A stretch of DNA of 64,000 nucleotides, from positions 1 through 64,000 of the forward strand of contig NZ_ABIC01000005.1 of assembly GCF_000172075.1 (NCBI RefSeq), given 5' to 3'. The notes under the pieces are model-generated. The model had not been told where the DNA came from, made no database searches, and saw only the letters and a program-made list of their open reading frames with translations. The position numbers were made by a program, and so were the translations under genes. This document shows positions 28,901 through 37,014 of the stretch, piece by piece. The DNA comes from Shewanella benthica KT99 (lineage in GTDB: Bacteria > Pseudomonadota > Gammaproteobacteria > Enterobacterales > Shewanellaceae). Within the stretch, counting starts at the first letter, position 1. Each line of letters opens with the position of its first letter.

Positions 28901-30473
28901 CACCTCAGATGAGAGTTACCTCAACGCATATTCTGTGCTTAAAGTGGCCGAATATGAAAATGTCGATGCCCTGCATCCGGGTATAGGTTTCCTATCTGAA
29001 AGCCCTCAATTTGCCGCGCTTTGTGTCAATAACGGCGTTAACTTCGTCGGACCGAGTGTTCACAGCATGACGACCATGGGTAACAAGTCTAATGCGATTA
29101 AGACGTCCCAGGACAATGGTGTTCCCGTCGTTCCAGGTAGTCACGGTATCTTGAGCAATGCAGAGCAAGCGGTAAACGTAGCAAATGAAATCGGCTATCC
29201 GGTTCTGCTTAAGGCGGTACAAGGTGGTGGCGGTAAAGGTATTCAGGTCGTTGAGCGTCAAGGAGACATGATCAGCCTGTTCCAACAGACTGCTACCGAA
29301 GCGGCTGCGGCATTTGGTAATGGCGACCTTTATCTAGAGAAGTATGTCACTTCACTGCGTCATATCGAAGTACAGCTTCTGCGTGATAAGTTTGGCAATA
29401 CTAAGGTATTGGGTATCCGCGACTGTTCCGTTCAGCGTAACAACCAGAAGGTTGTCGAAGAGTCGGGTTCGACCATGTTGCCGCCTGAGCTGAAAGATAA
29501 GGTACTTCAATATACTCTCGATCTTGGTAATGCAACAGATTACATGGGCGCAGGCACGGTTGAATTCATCTATAACTTAGACACTAACGAAGTCTACTTT
29601 ATGGAGATGAACACTCGTCTTCAGGTTGAGCATCCGGTTACCGAGGCAACATCAGGCATCGATATTGTGAGTGCAGGTTTCGATATTGCCGCGGGTCGCT
29701 CGATCGAATCTCTGGAGCCACAAGACAAGGGTTACGCCATCGAAGTTCGTGTCACTGCCGAGAAGGCTGCATTGGACAACCATGGTGTGCTTCAGCTGTT
29801 ACCTCATCCTGGTATGATCACCGAATACGTGATGCCTGAACGTGATGACATAGAGATCATCTCTATCGCAGAGGCGGGTAAAGAGGTTTCACCTTACTAT
29901 GATAGCTTGATCGCCCAGATCATCTGCCGTGGTGAGAGTCGTGAAGATGTGATTAACAAGCTGCACGATTATCTCGCCGACCATGTAGTCATTAAAGGGA
30001 TTGCGACTAACATTCCACTACTGACTCGCATCTTGAAAGATAGCACCTTCAACGAAGGCGTATATGACACTAACTACTTGCCTCGCCTGATGGCCGAGCT
30101 AGACGTACCTGAGTTGATTGCCGAGATGGAAGCCGCTGCGGAAACTGTCGGCGTCGACACAGCTTCACTGCGCGTCGGTGAGAGTAACGAGCTGAAAGTG
30201 ATGGCACAAGGCGCGGGTATCTTCTACACCTCTCCAGCGCCTGGTGAGGCTGATTTCGTTAAAGAAGGTGACATAGTTACTGTGGGTCAGACTTTAGCGC
30301 TTACAGAAGCGATGAAGATGTTTTCACAGCTTAGTTTGGCTGGTTATAATCGTCCTGATGCGGTTCTGTATCCTGAAGATAAGAAGTATCGTATCGAGCG
30401 TGTGCTTAACAGCAATGGTCAGCAAGTGTCTCAAGGTGACCTGTTGTTTGTGGTATCGCCTGTCGAGAGCTAA
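25914..30473 (+). CDS. Single-chain acyl/acetyl-CoA carboxylase (CT + BC + BCCP)
   Basis: 1519 residues. Order: an AccA-like carboxyltransferase half (about 85-300; IYLIDTPGADAGEVA, IGAGYSGGAIPLA), a helical linker (330-690), an AccD-like crotonase half (about 710-890; GLITGMADFERNG, GDCTGGAQASF), a biotin carboxylase (about 938-1390; QGGGGKGIQVVE, HIEVQLL, FMEMNTRLQVEHPVTE) and a C-terminal biotinyl domain with EAMKM (Lys near 1467). All parts of a biotin-dependent carboxylase are thus on one chain. Shewanella carries such a gene besides the separate accA/accD/accBC. The acyl substrate is not visible. ATG 25914 or 25917. Divergent LysR gene upstream; terminator at 30526. Confidence 0.9.
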   Translation: MMTSNNQPTNKTQAQSADPLFLKAEHLAQDFSLFPEHSKQSLAEEIKGLLGEDTIQANLKELEQLDVDGYVTKVIQPTLDKNRAGAKRVIADLKGKLIAETHQGPFYSAEIELNFGIRTRRIGFIAQERTTNNGAWMPEHHLAACKAIRKFAELSMPIIYLIDTPGADAGEVANSQNQAHSISKAIAESVNVDVPTIGIVIGAGYSGGAIPLASANILLSLRDGIFNTIQPQGLQSIARKYNLSWQECAKSVGVAPEELYTSGCIDGIIDFSPTDKDERQHNLRRAIISSIEAVENAAVQFVRESKDLREHYDRSLARFLNPSKSLQALEHHAELAVANNPTMHLNLFGCAYRYLRYLTLRNRIHSISQEQYGRLSKVSVPEGDLLARIQQEQDRVFQSWLSNPDKLVYDEELNKLWVNFTAKRDEVSTERNMLTRLILGEPKENYKKARKALIFNISWSLFHRWKGNAENNFKGLIQYLETLPSEVTQADWPEVNKLTVLDVVVHDELREDFIWQCHNILIFNALYDNVVGNLASIAKEAMMSKSLSRASVDNLLHSSIDRALSTQDTAKDKSKFYKWLKYFMSQSNRAELLTKTEQWKSVGFPQLNDSLFVILTYFFERLLPEYFDSEEESGEYTGAINPVRIGRRKDFWNRLTMGYQDLLIQKVLRDDKRAGKMGWESVIAKFFTGFDEINGDKMSANSLNFPGFRLSIEDALDKGIRPCGLITGMADFERNGQQMRVGVAVSNIAFQAGAFDMASAEKFSALLIECAKRKLPVICFISSSGMQTKEGAAALFSMAVVNDRITRFIRDNELPVLMFGFGDCTGGAQASFVTHPLVQTYYLSGTNMPFAGQMVVPAYLPSTATLSNYLSKVPGAMNALVTNPFSDTIDDQLSSIDPLMPKPTAQIEDVIANALSTLVPEMMAADEEIVQDDPRELMKPIKKLLIHARGCTAVKLIRKAHDNGIDVVLVASDPDMTSVPADMLTGNDKLVCIGGNTSDESYLNAYSVLKVAEYENVDALHPGIGFLSESPQFAALCVNNGVNFVGPSVHSMTTMGNKSNAIKTSQDNGVPVVPGSHGILSNAEQAVNVANEIGYPVLLKAVQGGGGKGIQVVERQGDMISLFQQTATEAAAAFGNGDLYLEKYVTSLRHIEVQLLRDKFGNTKVLGIRDCSVQRNNQKVVEESGSTMLPPELKDKVLQYTLDLGNATDYMGAGTVEFIYNLDTNEVYFMEMNTRLQVEHPVTEATSGIDIVSAGFDIAAGRSIESLEPQDKGYAIEVRVTAEKAALDNHGVLQLLPHPGMITEYVMPERDDIEIISIAEAGKEVSPYYDSLIAQIICRGESREDVINKLHDYLADHVVIKGIATNIPLLTRILKDSTFNEGVYDTNYLPRLMAELDVPELIAEMEAAAETVGVDTASLRVGESNELKVMAQGAGIFYTSPAPGEADFVKEGDIVTVGQTLALTEAMKMFSQLSLAGYNRPDAVLYPEDKKYRIERVLNSNGQQVSQGDLLFVVSPVES

Positions 30474-30525
30474 TGCTTTATCGCGCATTGCAATGCATGC
30501 GCTTTAATCGCAATTAAAAATATTG

Positions 30526-30555
30526 ATCCCCGTCACATGTGATGGGGATTTTTTT
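30526..30555 (+). terminator. Terminator of the carboxylase gene
   Basis: ATCCCCgTCACA - tg - TGATGGGGAT followed by seven T, 52 bases after the stop. Confidence 0.9.
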
Positions 30556-30689
30556 ATGCTCACGCCCGCGCCCATGATCATCCGCAGCAGTTTGAATTTT
30601 GAAGAAGTTGAGAGAAATGAGCCGGTTTCTAGGTCAGCTTAAGATATTGCCTAATGAGGTATTTATTCATCATAACGCCAAGGATGCCG

Positions 30690-30906
30690 CCGTAAGGCCT
30701 GGATGTTGGCATTATTAACTGTGGTGACAGCGGTTCTTGTGTCTTTTATTGTTTATAAGACGTTAAATTCTCCGTTAAATAGCATCACCAATAAGTTTGA
30801 AGAGATAAGACCTAGTCAGGACTGTCATATTTTGCTGCCTAGGTTCCATCGAAGATGCTACAGGCCGGATTCTTGTCCTAGGAGCGACGCGGAGACTATA
30901 TCTTAG
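30690..30906 (+). pseudogene. Remnant of a membrane signalling gene (chemoreceptor TM2/HAMP-like)
   Basis: A short open frame encodes a membrane helix followed by LNSPLNSITNKFEEIR, which is how the second helix and HAMP start of methyl-accepting chemotaxis proteins look. Nothing of the receptor signalling domain follows and nothing of the sensor domain precedes. No ribosome site. I read it as a leftover fragment; the rest of 30556-30950 shows no gene. Confidence 0.4.
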
Positions 30907-30950
30907 CTAGGGATTAAGATGCTATCGATAAACGAGTTGAGATAGTGTGC

Positions 30951-31214
30951 TTACTCGTTTAACAGTTCATGATCTTCGGGAAGTTGTCTACTAATCCATA
31001 AAACCAATTTGTGTTTCATATTTGGCCCGTCTTCTTTATCGACTGCTAGGGGTTGAATGAGCTTATCGGTAACGAGCAAGCGATAGATGCATTCGACTTT
31101 ATCTTTTGGTGAAATTCCTTTGCCGAAATCGTCAAATCCACGCTTCTTAGCATAGCCTACGCCTATTTCCATGGCGAGTTTTAGCAGTTGTGGGTCATGT
31201 TTACCTTGCTTCAT
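30951..31214 (-). CDS. DUF5062 family protein
   Basis: 87 residues. The string KRGFDDFGKGISPKDKVECIYRLLV and the ending KHKLVLWISRQLPEDHELL match DUF5062, a small cytoplasmic family of marine gammaproteobacteria with unknown function. Mostly helical, no motifs of known activity. ATG 31214 has an AGAGA-type site upstream. Single gene. Confidence 0.8.
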   Translation of the reverse strand: MKQGKHDPQLLKLAMEIGVGYAKKRGFDDFGKGISPKDKVECIYRLLVTDKLIQPLAVDKEDGPNMKHKLVLWISRQLPEDHELLNE

Positions 31215-31586
31215 ATGAGGTCTCTCAAAAGGTGTATTGGTCTTTTAATCAAATTACCTGAATTGAATGATATAGCAAGGAGAGGTTTCACGTTTCAACT
31301 CATAGATCCTAGGAACTTCTATCTGGTTAAATCTGTATATCATCTTGTCTTCAATCTCCTATGCTCGACTCCCTGTAAGCTCTTAGGTTGAGTTAAACTT
31401 TTTTCTTGGCCTCAGCTGACACTCGATAAATTTCAATAAGGTCTACAGAGCTGTTTGACGCCTTAAAGCCTTCAATCTGGCAGCTTGTAACTAATTGTTT
31501 TTGCTGTGTTTATTTTTATTGGTTTCTTGGCTTGTGAGTGTTAGCCTTGGGTTTTGGTAACTGGTCTGATGTAGCAGAGGCGTTAA
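31215..31586. other. Intergenic, no gene seen
   Basis: 372 bases between divergent genes. It must contain the promoters of the DUF5062 gene and qnr. I see no LexA-type palindrome of the kind described upstream of qnrB, and no other clear operator. Confidence 0.4.
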
Positions 31587-32243
31587 TTGAATAGAAAAAA
31601 TGTGGTGTTCGAAGGGGTCAACTTTAGTCATCAGGATATGAGTGATTCACATTTTGAGCAGTGTAAATTTTATAGCTGTAATTTTAACCATACTGATCTC
31701 GGTGAAAGTCATTTTGTCGATTGTTCTTTTATAGAGCAAGGTGCTGAGAGTGGTTGTGGTTTTGAGTACGCTAATTTACAAGATGCGAGCTTTAAAGATT
31801 GTCAGTTATCTATGGTTAATTTCAAAGGTGCTAATTGCTTCGGCGCCGAATTTAGGAATTGCGACTTGAAAGGGGCTAACTTTCTCAAGACACGTTTTGC
31901 TAATCAGATAAGCAGGCAAGTGTATTTTTGCTCTGTATATATGACGGGGTGCAACTTGTCTTACGCTAATTTTGAGCGGCAATGTATTGAGAAGTGCGAT
32001 CTATTTGAAAACAAATGGACAGGCGCAAATCTGTATGGAGCTTCGTTTAAGGGCTCTGATTTGAGTCGAGGTGAGTTTTCCAGTGACGCTTGGGGTCAGT
32101 TTAATCTAAGGGAGTGCGATCTTTCTCATACAGAACTATATGGTTTAGATCCGAGAAAGGTGGATCTGAGCGGCGTTAAAATCTGCATGTGGCAGCAGGA
32201 ACAGTTACTCGAGCCTCTTGGATTGATTGTTGGACCTGACTAG
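31587..32243 (+). CDS. qnr: Qnr family pentapeptide-repeat protein (quinolone protection)
   Basis: 218 residues, the exact length of QnrA/QnrS. Built of pentapeptide repeats [ASN]-[DN]-[LF]-x-x with two outward loops typical of Qnr. Family-diagnostic strings: FYSCNFNHTDL, FKGANCFGAEFR, NCDLKGANF, ECDLSHTELYGLDPRKVDL and the C-terminal KICMWQQEQLLEPLGLIV, nearly identical to QnrA. Qnr proteins mimic DNA shape, bind gyrase/topoisomerase IV and protect them from quinolones. Start is TTG 31587: AGAGG (31576-31580) lies six bases upstream and no in-frame ATG is near. Chromosomal and not on a mobile element, in keeping with Shewanella as the QnrA source genus. Terminator at 32266. Confidence 0.9.
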   Translation: MNRKNVVFEGVNFSHQDMSDSHFEQCKFYSCNFNHTDLGESHFVDCSFIEQGAESGCGFEYANLQDASFKDCQLSMVNFKGANCFGAEFRNCDLKGANFLKTRFANQISRQVYFCSVYMTGCNLSYANFERQCIEKCDLFENKWTGANLYGASFKGSDLSRGEFSSDAWGQFNLRECDLSHTELYGLDPRKVDLSGVKICMWQQEQLLEPLGLIVGPD

Positions 32244-32265
32244 CCAGCTAGAAATACGTTAATAA

Positions 32266-32291
32266 AAAACCACCTCGAAAGATGGTTTTTG
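32266..32291 (+). terminator. Terminator of qnr
   Basis: AAAACCAcCT - cgaa - AGaTGGTTTTT, 22 bases after the stop. Confidence 0.75.
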
Positions 32292-32350
32292 CTTTTAAGC
32301 TTCATGCTTTACAGTTTATGACTCGCAACTCGCAACTCGCAACTTCTAGC

Positions 32351-32776
32351 CTATTTAGCCGAGAAATCATTATCGACTAGCGGCTGCTTGTTATCAGCTT
32401 GAGGAACATGGCACTGGGTACAGTTGTAGTAGTGCTTGTTCAGTTTACTATCGGCAAGCAGGTGAGATACATCTATCTCAGTCGCTTTCATGCGCTTAGC
32501 TTTCGCTGGGCTGTGGCAGTTCATACAGCTGTTTTTCTTGAGGTTGATCGGGTATTGCGCCTTATGGGGGATCAAGGGGGGCTGATGCACAAACGTACGT
32601 TCGATGGACTTACCGCGCTTGGGGTAAGTTGGTATTACATCGGCGGCGCGCACTTCAGTGATCTCTGATTGCCCGAGAGAGGTGATATTAACCGGATCGG
32701 CTTGAGTGTTTGCTTGTTGTCCCGAGCATGCATTGAGCATAAATAACATGGCGACGGCAGTAAGTAATTTTTTCAT
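32351..32776 (-). CDS. napB: Periplasmic nitrate reductase dihaem cytochrome subunit NapB
   Basis: 141 residues. Two haem-binding motifs, CMNCH and CTQCH, with HQPPLIPHKAQYPINLKKNSC typical of NapB. The N-terminus is a signal with a possible lipobox (LNAC-SG), so it may be lipid-anchored. NapB passes electrons to the catalytic NapA. AGGAG lies six bases before ATG 32776. The reading frame is intact, but napA, napG and napH, expected between napD and napB in Shewanella-type operons, are absent here, so this cytochrome has no catalytic partner in the window. Confidence 0.92.
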   Translation of the reverse strand: MKKLLTAVAMLFMLNACSGQQANTQADPVNITSLGQSEITEVRAADVIPTYPKRGKSIERTFVHQPPLIPHKAQYPINLKKNSCMNCHSPAKAKRMKATEIDVSHLLADSKLNKHYYNCTQCHVPQADNKQPLVDNDFSAK

Positions 32777-32788
32777 TTTATCTCCTAG

Positions 32789-32810
32789 GGACGAGCAAGC
32801 GCCCGTCCTC
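32789..32810 (-). other. Perfect 8-bp hairpin between napD and napB
   Basis: GGACGGGC - gctt - GCTCGTCC (one G-T pair) on the minus strand, without a T run. It could be an RNA processing or stability element, or the scar of the deletion that removed the middle of the operon. Confidence 0.5.
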
Positions 32811-32864
32811 TGTGTAGGTCGATGAATCTCTATTGTTGAATTTGACGGTAATTTTTAATTAAAC

Positions 32865-33116
32865 TTAATGCTTATTCGATTTTACGTTATCGATCTGGTG
32901 GTAGATCCGGTTGCTATTAAGCACGCCTTATATGGTTTCGACGTTATCTAGAATAGATGTCTGGGTTTCACCCTCTAAGGTGATCACAAACTTACCTTGC
33001 TCGGTAACGGCATGGATATCCGTGCCAGTGAGTGCATAGATTTGAGATTCAACCTGAGAAATGGCCTTAGGTGCAGCATGCACGACTAGGCTGGTAATAT
33101 GGTACTCCTGACTCAT
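32865..33116 (-). pseudogene. napD: NapD chaperone gene with a premature stop
   Basis: Codons 1-62 from ATG 33116 are clearly NapD (MSQEYHITSLVVHAAPK, GTDIHAVTEQGKFVITLEGET, ILDNVETI). TAA follows at codon 63. The same frame then continues GVLNSNRIYHQID, the normal NapD ending, to a second stop at 32865. Compared with E. coli NapD the stop replaces just one residue, so it is a point nonsense mutation. NapD binds the Tat signal of NapA; with napA gone there is no selection to keep it. Confidence 0.75.
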
Positions 33117-33358
33117 CGGCTCGTTTACCTTCAATTAGAGACAGATAGCTGCGAGGACGGGTTTTGGAGAGCTAACTGTCAAAGTATGCAGCGAGTTTAG
33201 ACCATAAAATAATTGTGGGTATACCTAACAAGAGATATTGGATCTATTTATAGATCAAGATCATCTTTTTCGATGTGATCTAACTCCCAGTTTAATAAGT
33301 AGCCATATTCATGAGCAAGCCCTTAATTATCAAAGCTGGACGAACCGAGATAATTTAG

Positions 33359-34507
33359 TCAATGCTCATATCCTGTCAGTTCCATATAGCCTTCACCTCT
33401 ATGGCTCCCCGAGACAATGACCGGCCCTTCCCAATAGCTGATACTTAAGGGCACTCTTGCATCTGGATTGAGTGCCTCGGTGCGAATATCAATATTTTCA
33501 GAGGGTATCGAAATATTCCACGCAACAGGGTAGGAAACTGAGTCTATTTCATGCCAATTTGCTACTTGTAGCTGGATATCTTTGGAGGCTATATTACGGC
33601 CGCTGCCATCGGCAAACATTCTGCGGCCGCTATAGAAGCTAGGTTTGTCCTGTCCTCTCAGCTGGAACAGCATCAAAGTTGACCCTCCTGCTAATCTAAG
33701 GGCGAACCAGTCCCAGCCAGCCTGTGTCTTGTTGAGAAACTGCGAGCTCCACTCTCGGTCTAGCCAGGCATCGCCGCTGACCTTATGATCTACTCCATCG
33801 ATAGCCACAGTGCCTGAAACCTGGATAAAAGGTTGGCTGTAATAATGGGAGGCCACAGAACCGTCGGCGCTTTTAATGCTGTAACCATTCTCACCCTGGA
33901 GCTGATAGGGCGCACTCGTTTCCAGCGTTAACTGATAGCTAAATTTTTCGGCATTGACCTTAAGTGTGGCGGGAAACAGGTCTGCTCCTGTACCGGTCCA
34001 CTGCCAGTCATCTATCTTTATGGTGAGGGGATCGGTTGAGACATCGGCCAGTCTTGGATGGCGCCTCGACCATCTCTCTTCGGCAAGGTGTGAAGTTTCA
34101 GTGGTGATGGCCGCATGGGTCATAAAAATTTGCTTGCTGGCCCAGCCTGAATCGGTGAGCTTAGTGTGTGACGCTGATTTTTCAGAGGATTTCTCAGGCG
34201 ATTTTTTTGGAGACAGGGCGACACGAAACTGAGTCCATTGCAGCCCCAATTGTTCACCCTCATCAGTCTCTAAATTCGCCGTGAGGTACCACCACTCCTG
34301 ACGAAAATCATCGTGAGACAGATGATCTTCGGGAAAGCTTATTCTCCTCTGTTTATCAACGACCGTATAGCCAGCAGCATTATCGCCTAACAGGCTTGCC
34401 ATAGAGCTAGGTGTAGATGTAAGCGTCGATGGCTTAGAGCAGGCAGTAAGCGTGGTGATCGTCAGCGCGCAGAGTGTTAGCACGAGCAGTATTTGTTTCG
34501 GCATCAT
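33359..34507 (-). CDS. AttH/CrtC-type lipocalin-like lipoprotein
   Basis: 382 residues with a lipoprotein signal (LTTLTAC; Cys23). Tandem lipocalin-like fold of the AttH / carotenoid-hydratase-like family: FPEDHLSHDDFRQEWWYLTANLE, LGLQWTQFRVAL, FMTHAAITT, and the C-terminal SGDAWLDREWSSQFL with GWDWFALRL and YWEGPVIVSG. ATG overlaps the stop of the permease gene by four bases (ATGA), so the two are translationally coupled. With the ATPase it forms an AttEFGH-like export/lipid-handling ABC unit. The substrate is unknown. Confidence 0.8.
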   Translation of the reverse strand: MMPKQILLVLTLCALTITTLTACSKPSTLTSTPSSMASLLGDNAAGYTVVDKQRRISFPEDHLSHDDFRQEWWYLTANLETDEGEQLGLQWTQFRVALSPKKSPEKSSEKSASHTKLTDSGWASKQIFMTHAAITTETSHLAEERWSRRHPRLADVSTDPLTIKIDDWQWTGTGADLFPATLKVNAEKFSYQLTLETSAPYQLQGENGYSIKSADGSVASHYYSQPFIQVSGTVAIDGVDHKVSGDAWLDREWSSQFLNKTQAGWDWFALRLAGGSTLMLFQLRGQDKPSFYSGRRMFADGSGRNIASKDIQLQVANWHEIDSVSYPVAWNISIPSENIDIRTEALNPDARVPLSISYWEGPVIVSGSHRGEGYMELTGYEH

Positions 34508-37014
34508 ATCACTTCCCTCTGCAGGCTGGATATTAGCGGGCGTTTGGTTTGCCTATATAGAGGGAAAGCCACGGCCAACAAGCTGGAGACCAGTGCCAGT
34601 AAGACCACTTGGCCATAGGCGAGCCAGTCCCATTCCATGGCGATACTCCAGCCGAAGGCTTGTAGGGTGATCTTATTGATCAGCAGATAACCTAAAATAG
34701 CGCCCATTGGCAGGGCTACCAGGCAGGTAAACAACACGATAATCAACATCTGACCGAAGACGAGAGTGGTCAGCTGACGGCGATTGACCCCCAGGGTGTA
34801 GAGCCTGGCCATGGGGGCCATTCTCGCTTGGGTCAGCATGAAGCAGGCGCTAAATAAGCCGATGGCCGCCACGAGTAGGGTCAAGCTATTTAATACCTGA
34901 GTGATAGAGAAGGTGCGCTTAAACATGATGATCGCCTGCTGTTTAATCTTTTCCTGGCTGAATATCATGGCATCGGGTATAGAGAATGCCTGCTGTAGCT
35001 CTTGTTTGAATTTGTCTGTGTCTCCGGCAACGTTTATGGCCAGGCTCAGGGGTGCCTGTGGAAATCCATTGGCTTGCCAAGTCTCCGGGGAGATGATGAC
35101 CTCGCCGTAGGGATTGCCGTAATCGTAGAACACACCGCCCACGGTAAAGTGATCATTTGGCAGAGCCTGTAAGTCAATGCCGTCCCCTAGTTCGAGATTT
35201 AACTTGATGGCGAGTGGCTCGCTGATCAGCACGAGTTTATTAGCAAAAAATGCTGGCCACATATTTTCGACCGTCTCTTTAAAAACGGTAGTCTCGGCTA
35301 AGGACTGTTTATCTCGAGTGACAATATTGATCGGCAGCTGGTCTTGTTTACTGCTTAGGTACCAGTGTTTATAGAGGGCATCCACATCTTTGTGCTTTTT
35401 CAAAAAGGATTCAACCTCGGCCATCTGACTCGATGCAGGCCTGATATAGAGCTCGGCGTGGAGTCTGGCATCGAGCCAGTTTTTCAAGGTGCTCTCGAAG
35501 CTGCCCACTAAGGTGTTCATGGATATATTGGCTGTCAGCGCCAGTAACATGGCCATCATGGCCAGCGATAGGGGGGCGATTAGCTCCTTGGTCTCGGCGA
35601 CCTGATAATGTAATAAACCCTTAGGTGTCACCTTTAGCAGCTGGTTGACCATAAATGCCAGAGACCAAGGCAGGGCTAAGGGAATGGCGATGACTACAAG
35701 GCCAAGCAGGATCATGGTGTAGCGATAGTCTTGGCTAAAAGGCAGTAATATTGATGCCACTAATCCGAGTGTGATGGCAATGAATAATTGATATCGATAG
35801 ATCTTATCGGCACTTTTTTGCTGAGTGAAGTGACCCGAATTCCCGGCCAGAGGCTGACGGATTAGCTGAATGAATAATGACGCTGAGGCTGCTAGAGCGG
35901 CGAGAAAAGTCAGGCCTATGGCCTGAAACAACCAGCTCCATTGCCAGTGACCCGGAAATATCTTCGCGCCATAAAGCTGCTCCAATGTGACCGATACCAT
36001 AGGTTGCAGCCAGTGACTGAGCTGCAATCCCAGCATAAACCCTATGATAGAACCGACTATGACCAAGAGCAGAAGCTCGATGCACAGAGCCAACATCAAG
36101 GGGGCCTTGGCTATGCCTTGTTGTTGAAGTTGTGTCAGTAACCTCTGTCTCTTGAGTAAGCTATAGCGAACCCCGTTATAGGCGATAAACAGGCCGACCA
36201 CGAAGGCCAGCAGGCTCATGGCGGTCAGGTTAAGATGAAAGCTCTCGGTGAGGGCGGTGAGGCCCTCGCCATTATCACTCTCAATTAACATGCCTCGATT
36301 GCCAATAAGCCGCTCTAAATGACTCTTATTACTGCTTACGTCAGAGAAGAGGGCGATATAGCTGAGTTCATTGGGCCGCTTGAGTATGCGCTGAGCCAGA
36401 GAGATATCCATTAAGATATCCGATCCCAAATTGCTGGCATCATCTAAGGCTATGACAGTTATCTTCACCCCCCCGAGTACTAAGTCACCGTCTTGGGAGA
36501 TCTGTTCTGCCAATGATTTACTGGTCAGTACTAGGGGCGCGCCGGATAAGATATCTCCTATGGGAATATTTAACGAGAACAGCCCGCCGCCAGCTTTAGC
36601 TCTGGCTTGACTATTTACTTGAGAAGCGGAGCCAGGGAAAGAGGTGAGGGCGGCCATAAGGTCGCTGCCCTGAATGCGCCAACGTTTGCCTTTCGAGTCG
36701 CTGGCCACGCCTTGCAAGACTGGCAGGCTATTGCTGAAACCGTCGGCGCGCATATCGAAGTATAGGTTTTCATCCAGACGCTGACTGCCAAGTGGCGGAA
36801 TGACAGACCATTTGGCTTGCTGGCTCAGTAGCTCGGTGGCAGAGCTGTAGCTCTGAATGGCGTTTTCATTGGTGGTGCGAACCCCGATCAACAAGGTGAC
36901 AGCCAGTATAATACCGATACTGATGGCGCCAGCCTGCAGAGGGGCTTGGCGATAATGGCCGAAGAAGACCTCAAGGCAGAGCCGGGTCATGCGAATGAGT
37001 TTGGTATTACTCAT
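34504..37014 (-). CDS. FtsX-like ABC transporter permease (fused AttF/AttG type)
   Basis: About 836 residues. Two halves, each with a large extracytoplasmic MacB-PCD-like domain and an FtsX-type membrane block; hydrophobic segments cluster near residues 25-45, 255-410, 425-500 and 710-830. Such fused permeases belong to the LolCDE/MacB/Att superfamily, which move lipids or lipoproteins and usually do not translocate small solutes. ATG 37014 overlaps the end of the ATPase gene by eight bases; the ATG at 37026 is less likely. Confidence 0.82.
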   Translation of the reverse strand: MSNTKLIRMTRLCLEVFFGHYRQAPLQAGAISIGIILAVTLLIGVRTTNENAIQSYSSATELLSQQAKWSVIPPLGSQRLDENLYFDMRADGFSNSLPVLQGVASDSKGKRWRIQGSDLMAALTSFPGSASQVNSQARAKAGGGLFSLNIPIGDILSGAPLVLTSKSLAEQISQDGDLVLGGVKITVIALDDASNLGSDILMDISLAQRILKRPNELSYIALFSDVSSNKSHLERLIGNRGMLIESDNGEGLTALTESFHLNLTAMSLLAFVVGLFIAYNGVRYSLLKRQRLLTQLQQQGIAKAPLMLALCIELLLLVIVGSIIGFMLGLQLSHWLQPMVSVTLEQLYGAKIFPGHWQWSWLFQAIGLTFLAALAASASLFIQLIRQPLAGNSGHFTQQKSADKIYRYQLFIAITLGLVASILLPFSQDYRYTMILLGLVVIAIPLALPWSLAFMVNQLLKVTPKGLLHYQVAETKELIAPLSLAMMAMLLALTANISMNTLVGSFESTLKNWLDARLHAELYIRPASSQMAEVESFLKKHKDVDALYKHWYLSSKQDQLPINIVTRDKQSLAETTVFKETVENMWPAFFANKLVLISEPLAIKLNLELGDGIDLQALPNDHFTVGGVFYDYGNPYGEVIISPETWQANGFPQAPLSLAINVAGDTDKFKQELQQAFSIPDAMIFSQEKIKQQAIIMFKRTFSITQVLNSLTLLVAAIGLFSACFMLTQARMAPMARLYTLGVNRRQLTTLVFGQMLIIVLFTCLVALPMGAILGYLLINKITLQAFGWSIAMEWDWLAYGQVVLLALVSSLLAVAFPLYRQTKRPLISSLQREVI

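Noticed and set aside
25914..30473. Several long opposite-strand or shifted frames within the carboxylase gene
   Set aside because: Shadows of a strongly codon-biased gene; no independent starts or motifs.
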